A program made the translations under genes and the position numbers. The notes beneath the pieces are model-generated. The model searched no databases, had not been told where the DNA came from, and saw only the letters and a program-made list of their open reading frames with translations. From contig NW_017265141.1 of assembly GCF_001638985.1 (NCBI RefSeq), positions 1,419,001-1,483,000 of the forward strand: a DNA stretch of 64,000 bases, written 5' to 3'. Below, piece after piece: positions 26,674 through 36,834 of the stretch; positions within the stretch are counted from its first letter, which is position 1, and each line of letters opens with the position of its first letter. This DNA comes from Phycomyces blakesleeanus NRRL 1555(-). Taxonomy: Eukaryota; Mucoromycota; Mucoromycetes; Mucorales; Phycomycetaceae.

Positions 26674-26686
26674 TTTTTGGTTTTTT
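26674..26686 (+). terminator. Pol III terminator of tRNA-iMet
   Basis: Runs T5 (26674-26678) and T6 (26681-26686) begin four bases after the discriminator base of the tRNA, the usual RNA polymerase III stop signal. Confidence 0.85.
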
Positions 26687-26875
26687 ATTCCATCGGGCTT
26701 GTCGGACATTGTTTTGATGAATCCGTAAAATTTATTGTTGTTCCTGATCTAGGCTTCCTTCCAATTCTCTGTAAACGTAACCAAATTGATCAAACTTTAA
26801 TAGAGCACAAAAGTATAACAAATAAGAGATGAACTAAATGATAGTTTTCATCATTTTGACTTGAGCTATCTTTTA

Positions 26876-27300
26876 CTAACCCATATTTAACTTAAATGTT
26901 TTTAAAATTTTTGTTTTTTTTTTAGTGAGAATATACAACTTCTTTATATTTATTAACCACATTAGCTTATAGCTAGAGCTGTGAAAATATTCTGAGTAGT
27001 ACATATTATATATAGTTATATAAAGATAAAATTTATTTGAGATTTTAATAATGCGTATGGAACCCATTATTTTTCCAAGTTTTTTGACATAATTTGTCAT
27101 TGACATCCCATATGCTCCCACTACTTTCTTGGGACTTTTATCTTTCTTTTTTTTTCTTAAACATCTTGAGCCAACAAGTGTAAATTTATTAGCTTTGTGC
27201 TGATCCAGACACTCGGCTGTGGGATTTATCACATATAACAAAATATTCATATCGGAATAGCTTATAAGCTATTATCCTGTCAAAGTATAAATATATTATA
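26876..27300 (-). mobile_element. Unclassified repeat-gene fragment (inverted copy, right member)
   Basis: A 124-codon frame on the minus strand (27250 to 26876) starts MNILLYVINPTAECLDQH and contains a basic stretch KKKKDKSPKK followed by VVGAYGMSMTNYVKKLGKIM. Its first about 20 codons are shared with the left copy at 26225-26328, where synonymous and conservative changes predominate, suggesting both descend from one coding repeat. Family unknown. The frame ends in AT-rich sequence, so the copy is probably truncated. Confidence 0.45.
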
Positions 27301-27589
27301 TAAAGATATAGATATATGTATATATATATTTAAGCTGTATTCTTGGCTATCTTAATGTGCCAATATTTTGGCTGTATATCTTCACGTTTTATTTTTTTGA
27401 TTTCTTTAAAAAAACGCAAAGGTAATGTGTGGCTCACTGCTAAAATTTTAAATTGGAGTTGTCTGGTGTGTAAAAGGTACATGAAATAAAAAGATTCTTT
27501 CAGCAAACATTTCTAAAACCTGAGAAACTCTCAGTGAGCTTTCAATTGAAAAGAACGGTTTAATTTTTAGTGTGTTTTTTTTAAGCTAA

Positions 27590-28290
27590 AGGAAAAAAAA
27601 GTATCAGTCCCCTTTGAGAAATATGGAGTATTCCGACAAGTTGCATATAATGCAGTAAGAGTATTCAATAAGAGTGAGACAACAGCTACACCAAAGCGAA
27701 ATAGCCTCTCTACAATATTTAATGAAAAAGATTTGTATGTTTTGTATTGTAAGATAGTGAAAGACAGGTCGGCAAATCTTGAGACCTTAATTAGGATTAT
27801 GGAAACCACCTTGTATGATGCTATTAAAACTGTCAATATAAAGTCCTGTATGGTTGTACACAAATATTAGTTTACTGATAACCATAAAAGGAACCGTATA
27901 ACATTTGCTTGCTATGCCAAAAATGCTAATCAGAGCTAAGAACGCATAATTTGGAGTGACAAGTAATCCATGCTATTTTCTACGTGCAAGAGTGTACGAA
28001 TCTGACGTCAAAAATGAGAGAAATACAGATACAGCTGTATGAGACCAATAATCCGGGGCAGAGGAGAATTGGTAATGATTCGAGGAGTGAATCTAGTCTG
28101 GGGGGGTTGGTCTCTTGAAAATTGAGCATGACAGTCAGAATCAACGGACCCATATTAACATACTGAAAAAAAAGAGTCGATTCCTTTCGATCGTTGTCTC
28201 AAGCCCAAACACAACGATGACTTTATTTTCCAGCAAGACTTGGTTGAGCATACAAGCCGAAGCTTGATATTTTCTTCTTCTTTGCTTAAA
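27590..28290 (+). mobile_element. Degenerate Tc1/mariner transposase, copy 1
   Basis: Stop-free for about 90 codons from 27598 to 27870, including SLSTIFNEKDLYVLYCKIV and ANLETLIRIM, which match the N-terminal helix-turn-helix region of Tc1-like transposases (LSxRDxRxLxRxVKxN...). After stops and frame changes, 28060-28280 gives VMIRGVNLVWGG, then GVGLLKIEHD, then HNDDFIFQQDLVEHTS. This matches the DDE catalytic core; QQD supplies the second catalytic Asp (QQDNxxxHTS in active elements). The element is dead. Terminal inverted repeats were not found by eye. Confidence 0.75.
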
Positions 28291-28683
28291 ATAAATAGAG
28301 AACCTGAAAAAAAATGTGGCAAAGATGGCTCTTAAAAAAACATGATTATCCAGATTTTACTTGTTATTTATTAAAGTAAAAATAATATATATATATATTT
28401 TTTAAAAAAAAAGACCAAACTTTTGCTAATATTATCCGATTATGATTTAGACACTAAATTGAAACCAGTTGTATGTTATTTAATAGAACGTCTTATATTC
28501 CGTTCATGTAAACTATAAGACATGGTATGGAGTCATTAATTATCATAGTGTCATACAGTGGTGCTTCACTACAACTATTAATTTTTTTTTTAAAAAAAAG
28601 AATATTTATTGTTAGCAGATGAAATGGTAATTAAGAATAAAATTACTAGTACTAATAACAAAACAAATACATAAACTTGTCAA
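28291..28683. other. Gene-free stretch with T/A palindromes
   Basis: Contains TA-rich sequence with T6A9 near 28400 and T10A8 at 28582-28599. No coding exon was seen. Confidence 0.4.
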
Positions 28684-29382
28684 TTATATTAAAATTGGAG
28701 GACATTTGGGATGTGAAGTTATGTTTTGGTGTACATCCAAAGGGATGGTAATTGGGGCCTGTTCCAGGTGATTGTTCTTAGTTAGTGTTGTAGAAGACTG
28801 TGAATACTTTGGTGTGAATATAAAAGAAAAGGCCCATTCGGTTGCCTGGTATCGCAAAAAGAACCTACAGCTGGGTGTCTTCCAGTAAGTGGTATATGAT
28901 TTACTCTGAGATCTGTCTGAGTTGGGGTCCATGCAGAGTCCAGTCGCGGCAGATAGACTTTGGGTCAGTTTAGAATCATTACGTCTAGTCCATTGAAATG
29001 TAACGTCCAGAGAAGTTGGAGTGTGTACGCTTTCTATTTCTATATACATATATATATTTGAAAATGAAAATATTATGATTAAATTCAAGTAAATCACATA
29101 TATCTCGGCCATTTCTTTTTTTTTTAAAAAAAAATTAAAGGAAAGACCAAGAGATTTAGAATAAATAATAGTAAACTTTTTAAAGATTTGAAATATTCTT
29201 CTTCTTCTTCTTATTTTTTCTTTTCATTTTTTTTGCTTACTTTGAGGTAAAATGGTGTATTTTATCGGAACTGTGGCGCTGTTGTATACCTTTTGATTAT
29301 TAACAGGCCCATCGACTTTAAAGTGTTGAGCAAGTATAGGCAGAGACGAGCACAAAATCAAAATCCATAGACACTTGAACAT
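28684..29382 (-). CDS. Small secreted protein, possible Ig-like/Kre9-Knh1-type fold
   Basis: Exons 29241-29382 and 28684-29039 join in phase 1 to 165 residues. Residues 1-18 form a signal peptide (MFKCLWILILCSSLPILA, cleavage likely before QHFKV). The mature part begins FKVDGPVNNQKVYNSATVPIKYTI. A polar phrase introducing a strand like this is typical of fungal Ser/Thr-rich wall proteins with a Kre9/Knh1-like domain at the N-terminus, so a cell-wall role is plausible. That match is weak and by eye. Sequons (NDS, NIT) are present, and there are three cysteines in the mature part. No GPI signal is visible. It is upstream of nothing co-transcribed; the GH8 gene lies 412 bases away on the same strand. 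Confidence 0.6.
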
Positions 29383-29794
29383 GTATATATATATATATAT
29401 ATTTGTGTGGGCGAAAGAGATAATAAAATAATAAAATGAGTGCGATGAAATAAAGACAACAAGAGCAAGCAACAAGTAAAAGAGTTGATGTATGAAGGAG
29501 AAAGAAGAAGACGAAGACTATTAGGAGGAGTAAGAGGAGAAGGGAGAAGTAGGAGAAGGAGGAGGGGATATCAGGAGAGAGAAAAGAAAAGATTATAGAT
29601 CAGACATAAAAAACCAAAAAAAAACCTACTTAATAATCCCTTTATATTTCTTTACATCTTTACATCCTTAATCCCTTCTCTTTGGTATTTATTATTACCA
29701 TCAAAATAATTACTACTACATTGTAATTATAATTATAATAACTTATTAAACGTATATATTATATTATATTATATTATATTATATAAGCTAGATA
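29383..29794. other. Promoter-side intergenic region
   Basis: Between the secreted-protein start and the GH8 stop. GA-rich low complexity at 29480-29600 and a (TATAT)n repeat at 29758-29784. Confidence 0.4.
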
Positions 29795-31443
29795 TTAGTA
29801 AGGAACATGAGCCATGAGTAAACACAACATAGCAATGCTTTCTCCAAAGTATGTCATTTCCATCGAATTCATATCCTGCACAACCTGATGCATCTGGTTC
29901 TGCCAGCCAAGAACCCAGAAAAGAAAACTGACGGGAGCAACAAAGGCCATATCAGTGTAATCTGCATAAGAATGGCCATTAAGTTTGTAACCTGCTCTAA
30001 TTGCACAATCTCCATTGCCCCCACCCCCGCGTGCAAGTTGAGCGGCAAAGAACTGAGCCTGAGTCTCAAGAAGTTGGCGGATACGCTCATCTCGAGTGAG
30101 CATATAATAGTGGCCAAGTCTCCAGGGTACACGACATGAATTCCAGTTGTAGTCTCCGTCATGCTCGCTTTCCAGAACTTCGCCACGGGCAGGGTGATAC
30201 ACACGTGTATTGGGATCTAATTTGAGGAAATCAGCTAAAAGGCCAGTCTGAGGGTTGAAGGATAGCTGAGCCTGGGTAGTGTTTACAATTGCATTGACAA
30301 CATGTCCCCATTGTTGTGCACGTTGGGTATCTTCCTACAAGAGATACATAAAGGAAATAATTGATTGGGATTAATAAAGGGTGATAATTTGTCGAATTGC
30401 AAAAATAATAATAATAATACACATACAAGATAGAAAATTAGGTAACCGCTAAGGATAAAGTCACTTGGTCTTGTAAGCAAAAACGCTTCATCCCCTGGAC
30501 TTGCCCAGTCACCAATAAGAGGCATGTATGTTTCGTGGTGGATACAATGTTCCCATATGGCACCGCATAAATTGACGGCAGCTTCCCGGTAATCAAGCTC
30601 GCCGTTAGGGCCACCTCGTCCCCAGACCTTTGCAGCCAAAAATAAAGCTGTGGCCACATCGACATCACCGTCCGTAGCACAGTTCTCACCACCCTGGTCT
30701 CCAGCTACAAACTCTCCAGAATGACCTGTCTTTTGCTGCCACCTTAAATATTAAATATTAAATATACGCACCAATACACCCATACACAAAAAATATTATT
30801 ATTATTATTACTTCTTTATCCTTTCAATATATATATATATATCTTATTTATTTATTAGATTTATTTACATGACTTACTGCATCAGACCTTTTCTGTTACG
30901 CCAGCGCAAAAAGTACCTAAATAGACCTAATGAGTCGAAATATATGTATATAGATATATATATTTATATATATGAGCATGGCGAGGAGAATTCCACATCG
31001 TTCTTTTTTTTTTGCTAGAAACGTTACCGTCAAAATCCATTTGGTTTCGCTTCAATACTGATATAAGCATTCCATAACCTAGATAAATAATAAGCATAGA
31101 AATTCAGTTGCAAGAAAACCAAGAAAATAATATAAAAATATAAAAAGGTCCTATATATATATATACATTAGGGGGGTTTTCATTCAATTACCATGAGCTT
31201 CCGAGCAAGTCATCTCGGGAAGATTCTCCTTTGGTTCCTTATAAAAAACATAAAGACCGTCTTGATAGGTGCGAAGGTACCTTGTAGGTTTTTTTTGTTT
31301 TTTTTTGCTTTGAATGTTAGTATAATGTATTTAAATTTTGACACATTTCAACAACTTGCAATATTTGGTGTGCCTGTGCGTAAATTATCAATAAAATTCT
31401 ACCTTCCACGCCATGCTACGTAAGTTTGTTCAATACTCTCCAT
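29795..31443 (-). CDS. GH8-family glycoside hydrolase
   Basis: Exons on the minus strand: 31403-31443, 31192-31280, 31028-31078, 30878-30926, 30427-30742 and 29795-30334, in frame, 361 residues. Signature segments: MTCSEAHGYGMLISVL with the candidate proton donor E41, ATDGDVDVATALFLAAKVWG (the GH8 signature), LTRPSDFILSGY, and NSCRVPWRLGHYYM. GH8 enzymes act on beta-1,4-glucans, xylans or chitosan by inversion in an (alpha/alpha)6 barrel. Substrate cannot be read from the sequence. No signal peptide precedes MESIEQTYVAWRGRYL, and an in-frame TAA sits just upstream of this ATG, so the protein as modelled is intracellular unless a distal exon exists. GH8 is mainly a bacterial family, but six exons show the gene is settled in a eukaryotic genome. 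Confidence 0.9.
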
Positions 31444-31678
31444 ATTTTATATATAAATAACTATGTATTTAAAGAAGATAATATATATATATATATAGAG
31501 GAGAGAGGAAAGGGAGTACACGGGAAGTTTTAATAGAATAATAAGAATAATTAATTAATTAAAAAAAAAAAGAAAAGGGCAAGGTTAAAAGGAAACATTG
31601 AATACGGAAAATACGGTATATCGTTTTAATGACCGCTCTGTCCGGTAGCGCACACAGTTTTTTCTTTCTTTCTTATTA

Positions 31679-32217
31679 GGGCCCTTGGACACATCATATA
31701 AAATTTATTTAGACGGAGATTGTGCTCTTAAAAAAGAATAGTGTGTTTCAAAAATGCGTTATTTTATATGATATAAAAACATGATATAAAATGTGTTGAC
31801 CAATCATCTTTCGATATTTTATGTTGTTAAACTAACGATGACATAAAACTTGAAATAAAGAACAAATTATGTTTTCAAGTAAGCATATAAAGAAGTCCAT
31901 ATAGCCCCAGCATTAGGTTTTTTCCCCTTTATTTGCGCAAGCATTCTACATATACAAATATTAATTAATATCTATTAGCTTTAATGTCTAAAAAATTAAA
32001 CAGCTATTACAGTTTGAGGGTAAAAAGTAACAAACTTTGGTTCGCACTAATTACATGATTTTAAGTTCGTGAGTTTAGTAAATTAACATGGCCAATAAAT
32101 GCAATATCACACATTTTCATTGTATATGGAAGCCTTGGATGTGAAACATGAGACCGTATAAAATTACATATATGGTTAAATGTTTCAAAAAAAATTATAT
32201 GATGTGTCCAAGGTCCC
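31679..32217. mobile_element. 539-bp MITE of Tc1/mariner type with TA duplications
   Basis: The left end GGGCCCTTGGACACATCATA (31679 on) is matched by its inverse at the right end (32188-32217), with one mismatch near the tip (GGGCCC versus GGGACC). TA lies immediately outside both ends (31677-31678 and 32218-32219). The interior is AT-rich without a transposase frame. TA target-site duplication plus TIR beginning with G-runs points to Tc1/mariner mobilisation. Confidence 0.85.
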
Positions 32218-33032
32218 TATTTTCGCTCGGATTTGAAACTTGTCCTTCCAATAGCTTCTTTGCTTTTATTTTAAAAGCATTAATATGGTTTTTGCTTTCA
32301 AACATGCAATTGGGTTTTTCAAAATTCTACTCGCTTTTGTTTCTGGAAACATTTTCAGAATAGCTATTAAATATTTCTAGCTGCTAGTGCAAGCATACCT
32401 ACCCTACAGTAGCAGTTACTGCAGGGTAGGTATGGGAAGCCTAAAATTATCTACCCCCAATATTTTCAACCCATAAAAATAAATAAAATCGTATTTTACC
32501 AGCCAATTTTTTTTTTGCGATCCCATTTATCAATTTTGCGATTCTTTCGGACCTGAAACTTCAATGAAAAAGCTATTCCCAAAATGGTAGCATAAACTCA
32601 CGGGCTGAATTACAAAATTGTTACACGAAAAAATCTGCCGTGGTGAAAAAAGTGTCGGAATGAGAATGACCGGCGGAATAGGATTGGGTGTAGGTTGTGC
32701 GTTATGTGATCCTTCCTTCTTTGCTTTTTTTGACCTAAAGGTAAAAGAGATAGAAGAAGATTGAGGCTATAAGACGATAGAACTATTACAGAAGATCAAA
32801 GACGATAAGAGAGAGAAAAAAAGCAGAAACAGTGATGGATTACGGAAATTTATGGATATAAACTATAATAATAATGATGGATGAATGAATACGGTGGATG
32901 GATGGGGGGTTTTTTTTTTTATATATTTATTTATATATAAAAAGTATATTAATTTTTTTATTAATTTTTATTAATTTTTATTTTATTTTATTTTATTTTA
33001 TTTTTTTTAATTTTTCTTAGAGTGAATTCGAC
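32218..33032. other. Gene-free stretch before eL29
   Basis: Holds the hairpin at 32394-32434 and a T-rich tract at 32915-33015. The sequence ttttcttag at 33012-33020, 12 bases before the ATG of eL29, could be a 5'-UTR intron acceptor, a common arrangement in fungal ribosomal protein genes; its donor was not identified. Confidence 0.35.
32394..32434. repeat. 18-bp hairpin
   Basis: Arms CATACCTACCCTACAGTA and TACTGCAGGGTAGGTATG are inverse with one mismatch, separated by the 5-base loop GCAGT. It stands alone in AT-rich DNA about 180 bases beyond the MITE and is not adjacent to a gene end. Confidence 0.8.
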
Positions 33033-33310
33033 ATGTCCAAGTCCAAGAACCACACCAACCACAACCAAAGTGAGCTATTCGTACGAACATTACACTCAAG
33101 CACATTGAACTGACTGGATTCAACCCTTCCCCCCTTTTTTCTACCATCAAATTAGACAAGAAGGCTCACCGCAACGGTCTTAAGAAGCCTAGCCAGATGA
33201 AGTACCCTTCCCTCAAGGGTGTTGATGCCAAGTTCCTCCGCAACCAGCGTCACGCCCGCAAGGGTACTGAGAAGGCTCTTGCCCTCAAGTACGCCTCCAA
33301 GACTGCTTAA
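33033..33310 (+). CDS. RPL29: 60S ribosomal protein eL29
   Basis: Exons 33033-33069 and 33156-33310, phase 1 junction, 63 residues. [20 protein letters not shown] is the conserved eL29 start, followed by [28 protein letters not shown]. Very basic, full length for the family. Codon choice is strongly biased to C-ending codons, as expected for highly expressed genes and in contrast to its AT-rich surroundings. It is part of the cytosolic large ribosomal subunit. Confidence 0.97.
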
Positions 33311-33997
33311 TCCAACTTACCCACATTACTATCATCTGCATAAAGTGCCGCCCATAATCTTTTATTGATTTCGTTAACACCTTTCCCCTTTTCTTGGTTT
33401 TTTTTTCTTTGGATTTTGGTTATGGTTGTATCATGCAAAGAAGCGGTCAGTATATACATATATACATATATATATATGTATGTATATACGTATGCGCATG
33501 TTGTGAGTTCTTTGACTTGTGCGTGAATAATAATAATAATAAAAATATATTATAAATATATTTAAATTTGCTTTTTATGTACAAGTAAGTATGCACATAT
33601 ACATATACACGATGTATACATATACATGCATGCATGCAAAACATGTGTTTATAGGTAGTTTACAAAGATTATTATATACATTATAATTTGAATATGAACA
33701 AGGGGAATATTAGATAATTTTGTACCATTAATTGATACCAATATTTCTATACATTTTTTTTTAATTAAAGTGGATTGAATGCTATTCTTCGTTTACCCTG
33801 CCTTTTGTTATAACCCTCCTTTTCTTTGGTTTCCAATTTAATAAGTCATTAGTGTAAAAAGAGCTACTGATATATATGTATCTGTCAAATAAAAAATAGT
33901 ATTATTTGACTAGCATTTTTGTATACAAAAAAAATATATAAATAAATATAATATTCTTGTTTGATTGCTATAATGTGATGAAGTAATGTTGATTGAC
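33311..33997. other. 3' intergenic region
   Basis: Convergent 3' flanks of eL29 (+) and the enoyl-CoA hydratase (-). Contains TA/CATA repeats at 33450-33500 and 33590-33640. No exon. Confidence 0.4.
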
Positions 33998-34834
33998 TCA
34001 AAGTTTGGATTTTTTCTTTAAATATGCTGTCCAGTCTGGAGTCTGTTTGTTGAGAAAGGCCTGGATTCCATAAGCAGCCTCGTCAGATTGCATCATATTG
34101 GTGTAGACTTTATTGACCTCAAGTCGTACATTGTCATCGTTGGTTGGGTTGGCCCGACTGGCGACCGTGTGAATCAGTTGCTTGATGTCAGCCATGGCCT
34201 GGGGGGCAGAACTGATGAGCATTTGGCAATAAGCCTGTACTTTGGTGTCCAACTGATCTTGGGGTACAACGGCACTGAGAAAATGAGCTTCAGTTGTTGA
34301 GATCTGTCTTCCGGTCAGCATGTATTCACGTGCACGAAGGGAACCCAGTTCGGGAACAAGATACTGTGATATGATGGCCGGGACGATACCACGTTTGACT
34401 TCGGTGAGGGCAAAGTAGGCCGTGTTTGTGGCTATTCGGATGTCTGCCACGAACACCAGGCCTACACCTCCGCCTAGACATGGGCCATTGATGCGAGCAA
34501 TCAAGGGTTTTGGAAAACGATAGAGAGCATCAAAAACATCCAGACCGGCCTGAAAGCCGTTTGATGGATTGTGTTCTTGTTGTTTACTGGGGCTATGGGG
34601 ACTATTGTTAGCACCGATGTTAATAGCTGCTCCGAGATCCATGCCGGTGCAAAAATAGCGTCCTGCTCCTGTGAGAATCAGGACACGCACAGTTGGGTCA
34701 CTGGCTAGTACAGGCAAAAGGTTAAGTATGGCCTGATTCATGGCTAGTGTGAGCGCATTTCCTCGACTAGGACGATTTAAGGTGATTGTAGCCACACCGT
34801 TAGAAAGGCTATACAATATCTCAGATTGTACCAT
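33998..34834 (-). CDS. Peroxisomal enoyl-CoA hydratase/isomerase family protein
   Basis: Intronless frame of 278 residues from MVQSEILYSLSNGVATITLN. Crotonase-fold landmarks: NRPSRGNALTLAM, LILTGAGRYFCTGMDLG (first oxyanion-hole loop), KPLIARINGPCLGGGVGLVF (second oxyanion loop) and DIRIATNTAYFALTEVKRGIVPA. The last three residues are SKL (KKKSKL), a canonical peroxisomal targeting signal type 1. A role in beta-oxidation or branched-chain acyl-CoA metabolism inside peroxisomes is therefore likely. The exact reaction (hydratase versus isomerase) is uncertain: the segment after DIRIATNTAYFALTEVKRG has Val-Pro rather than the GhhP plus Glu of classical 2-enoyl hydratases. An in-frame upstream ATG at 34975 exists, but the extension is an AT-repeat translation. 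Confidence 0.88.
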   Translation of the reverse strand: MVQSEILYSLSNGVATITLNRPSRGNALTLAMNQAILNLLPVLASDPTVRVLILTGAGRYFCTGMDLGAAINIGANNSPHSPSKQQEHNPSNGFQAGLDVFDALYRFPKPLIARINGPCLGGGVGLVFVADIRIATNTAYFALTEVKRGIVPAIISQYLVPELGSLRAREYMLTGRQISTTEAHFLSAVVPQDQLDTKVQAYCQMLISSAPQAMADIKQLIHTVASRANPTNDDNVRLEVNKVYTNMMQSDEAAYGIQAFLNKQTPDWTAYLKKKSKL

Positions 34835-35372
34835 ACTAACTACAAGAAAATGATCCCTTTCTTGTTTTTTAATATATTGTATTTTAAATACACTAAGAAT
34901 ATATATATATATATATATACGAGTAAGAGAGAATAAAAAGAAAGAAAAGAAGGATAGAGTTACTTTTGTGTACATTTACTGTTCACAGACACGCACGCAC
35001 GCACGCACGCACACACGCACACATGATTCAATGATTTCACGCGCTTTCTCCTCCTTTTATATATTCAAATCCATTAATAATAAAAAAAAATTCTTTTCAT
35101 ATTTGTTTATATGTATTAAAAGATGTGTGTTTGTCTGTCTGTCTGTATGTTTTTTTTTTGGTTGGTAAATAAGAATGAATTTGGTTATTTGAATAAAATA
35201 TATATATAAAAATTGTGCGTGTGTTTTTTTTGTACCCACACACTATATAAATGTGAGTGTATATGTATATATGAGTGTTTATGGTTATGGTTATGGTTAT
35301 AGTTATATGTTTGTGTCTTGTATAGATATATATATATATATATATTTTGGGGGTTGATTGTCGTTGTTGTAG

Positions 35373-35403
<31 letters not shown>

Positions 35404-35705
35404 AATTGTTGGTTTTTTGTCTTTTTTTGTCTTTTTTTTGGGTTGATGTTTGAGGTGTTGGCAAGTCTGGTGAGAGCGAGTGGAAGGAAGGTCCAAAGCC
35501 TTGATAGGTATGTGGTTGACGGTGACGGTGACGGTGACGGTGACGGTGGTGACGGTGGTGGTGGTGGTGATATTTATATAGTGTATATTTTAGTTGTGTT
35601 GTGTGTATGTATTTATATGTATTTTTTTTTGGTGTGTGTGTGTGTATGTATGTAGAGAAGGATAGGTGATAAGAAAAAAAAAGAAAAAAAAAGAGAGGTT
35701 CTGGA
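34835..35705. other. Intergenic, satellite-rich
   Basis: Contains (TA)n at 34902-34919, (CGCA)n at about 34990-35022, (GGTTAT)n at 35279-35303 and a (GGTGAC)n to (GGT)n minisatellite at 35519-35569. Long open frames here on both strands are translations of these repeats. Confidence 0.45.
35519..35569. repeat. (GGTGAC)n to (GGT)n minisatellite
   Basis: About five GGTGAC hexamers decay into GGT triplets. Reads open in all frames and produces false coding signals (poly-Asp/Gly or His/Arg). Confidence 0.9.
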
Positions 35706-36232
35706 CTAGTGCCGTCCAAGGGTGTGATGTCGCTTTGGTTTGGGTGGTGGTGTTCCGGTAGACTGTTTGTGTACATTACATAAATACATACATGTGTTGG
35801 TTATGATTGGTATAAAATAAAATAAAATTCCAAATAATAGTAATAATAATAACTTACGAAAAAGTGGACGTGATAGTCATTTTTGTCAATGTATCCCCAA
35901 TCATTGTTGTCCGAGGACAAGAGGCGTGGCGCCACTTGCATGGACCGAGTCTTTTCGAGGCATATGCGTCGGAGGCTTTCGTCGTGAAGCTGCTTTCGGG
36001 ACTCCTGCTCAGGGGTGCGGTCAAAGAAGGGTGCAAAGTCGACCCCAAAGCCGCGCATGGCCGGCTGCTTTTTCCTCTCAGTTCTCATTAATGAGAGGTC
36101 GGCCAAAAAGAAGTCATAGGCCGAAAGTGCCAGTGCAGTACCATACACAACTACCGGCGCAAGGTGTTTAAAGACAACGGAAGTAAGCGAACGCTGCCGT
36201 TTTGGTGCTGATTCTTCTAATCTTTGATAATG

Positions 36233-36263
<31 letters not shown>

Positions 36264-36454
36264 TGTTGTTGCTGCTGCTGCTGCTGGACTTGTTCTGTTT
36301 GAAAAGGATCATAGTAAGCTGTGTTGTGCTGGCTAGAAGTGAGACGACTGAGACGTCCTCTTGCCTTGCGAATAGTCCTGGCTGGCTCAGCAGCACCCGA
36401 GGGAGACAGTTTCCAGCAGACACTGTAGACGTCACTGATCATACGCTTAGACAT
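35706..36454 (-). CDS. PolyQ/polyN protein with one hydrophobic segment, unknown
   Basis: Exons 35858-36454 and 35706-35762 join in phase 0 to 217 residues. Not recognised. The N-terminal half is basic (RTIRKARGRLSRL). A Q8 run is followed directly by N10 at about 58-74, encoded by CAG/AAT microsatellites. Next comes a conserved-looking block, APKRQRSLTSVVFKHL, then a hydrophobic helix VVVYGTALALSAYDFFLADL. The C-terminal part contains MRGFGVDFAPFFDR and the basic tail PPPKPKRHHTLGRH supplied by exon 2. Without splicing the frame would run on into a Tyr-rich TA-repeat translation, which is why the intron is preferred. Possibly a membrane-associated regulatory protein; function unassigned. Confidence 0.6.
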
Positions 36455-36800
36455 TTTCTAAAGTACAGTACAGCAGAAGTACAGACAATGGCTGGCAGAA
36501 ATTCAAGAGAGCTAGACAGGACAGAAGAAGTAGGTTCAAGACAGTTATAATTAAAGAAAGATAAAAATTAATAAATAAAAGGCTGTGAAAGAGATATGAA
36601 AATAAAAATAAAATAAAAAAGAGAGAAAGAAAGAAAGAAAGAAAAGGGGGAAAACGGAAGCCAAAAGGGAGTTAGGAAGCAAGTAAGAAGTGGGAAAGTG
36701 AAAAGTGGAAATTGGGAATTTGGGAGAGGGAGATGAAAGGAAGAGGGAGAGTAGGAGGGGGATGAGAAATCACGAGTACTGTGTTTCCACTAAAAATATA

Positions 36801-36834
<34 letters not shown>

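Noticed and set aside
27567..27863. 98-codon minus-strand frame
   Set aside because: Antisense of the Tc1-like transposase fragment; the plus-strand reading has clear family motifs.
35303..35776. Long minus- and plus-strand frames over the minisatellite
   Set aside because: His/Arg, Tyr/His or Asp/Gly repeats created by GGTGAC and TA units, with no coding character apart from the short final exon at 35706-35762.
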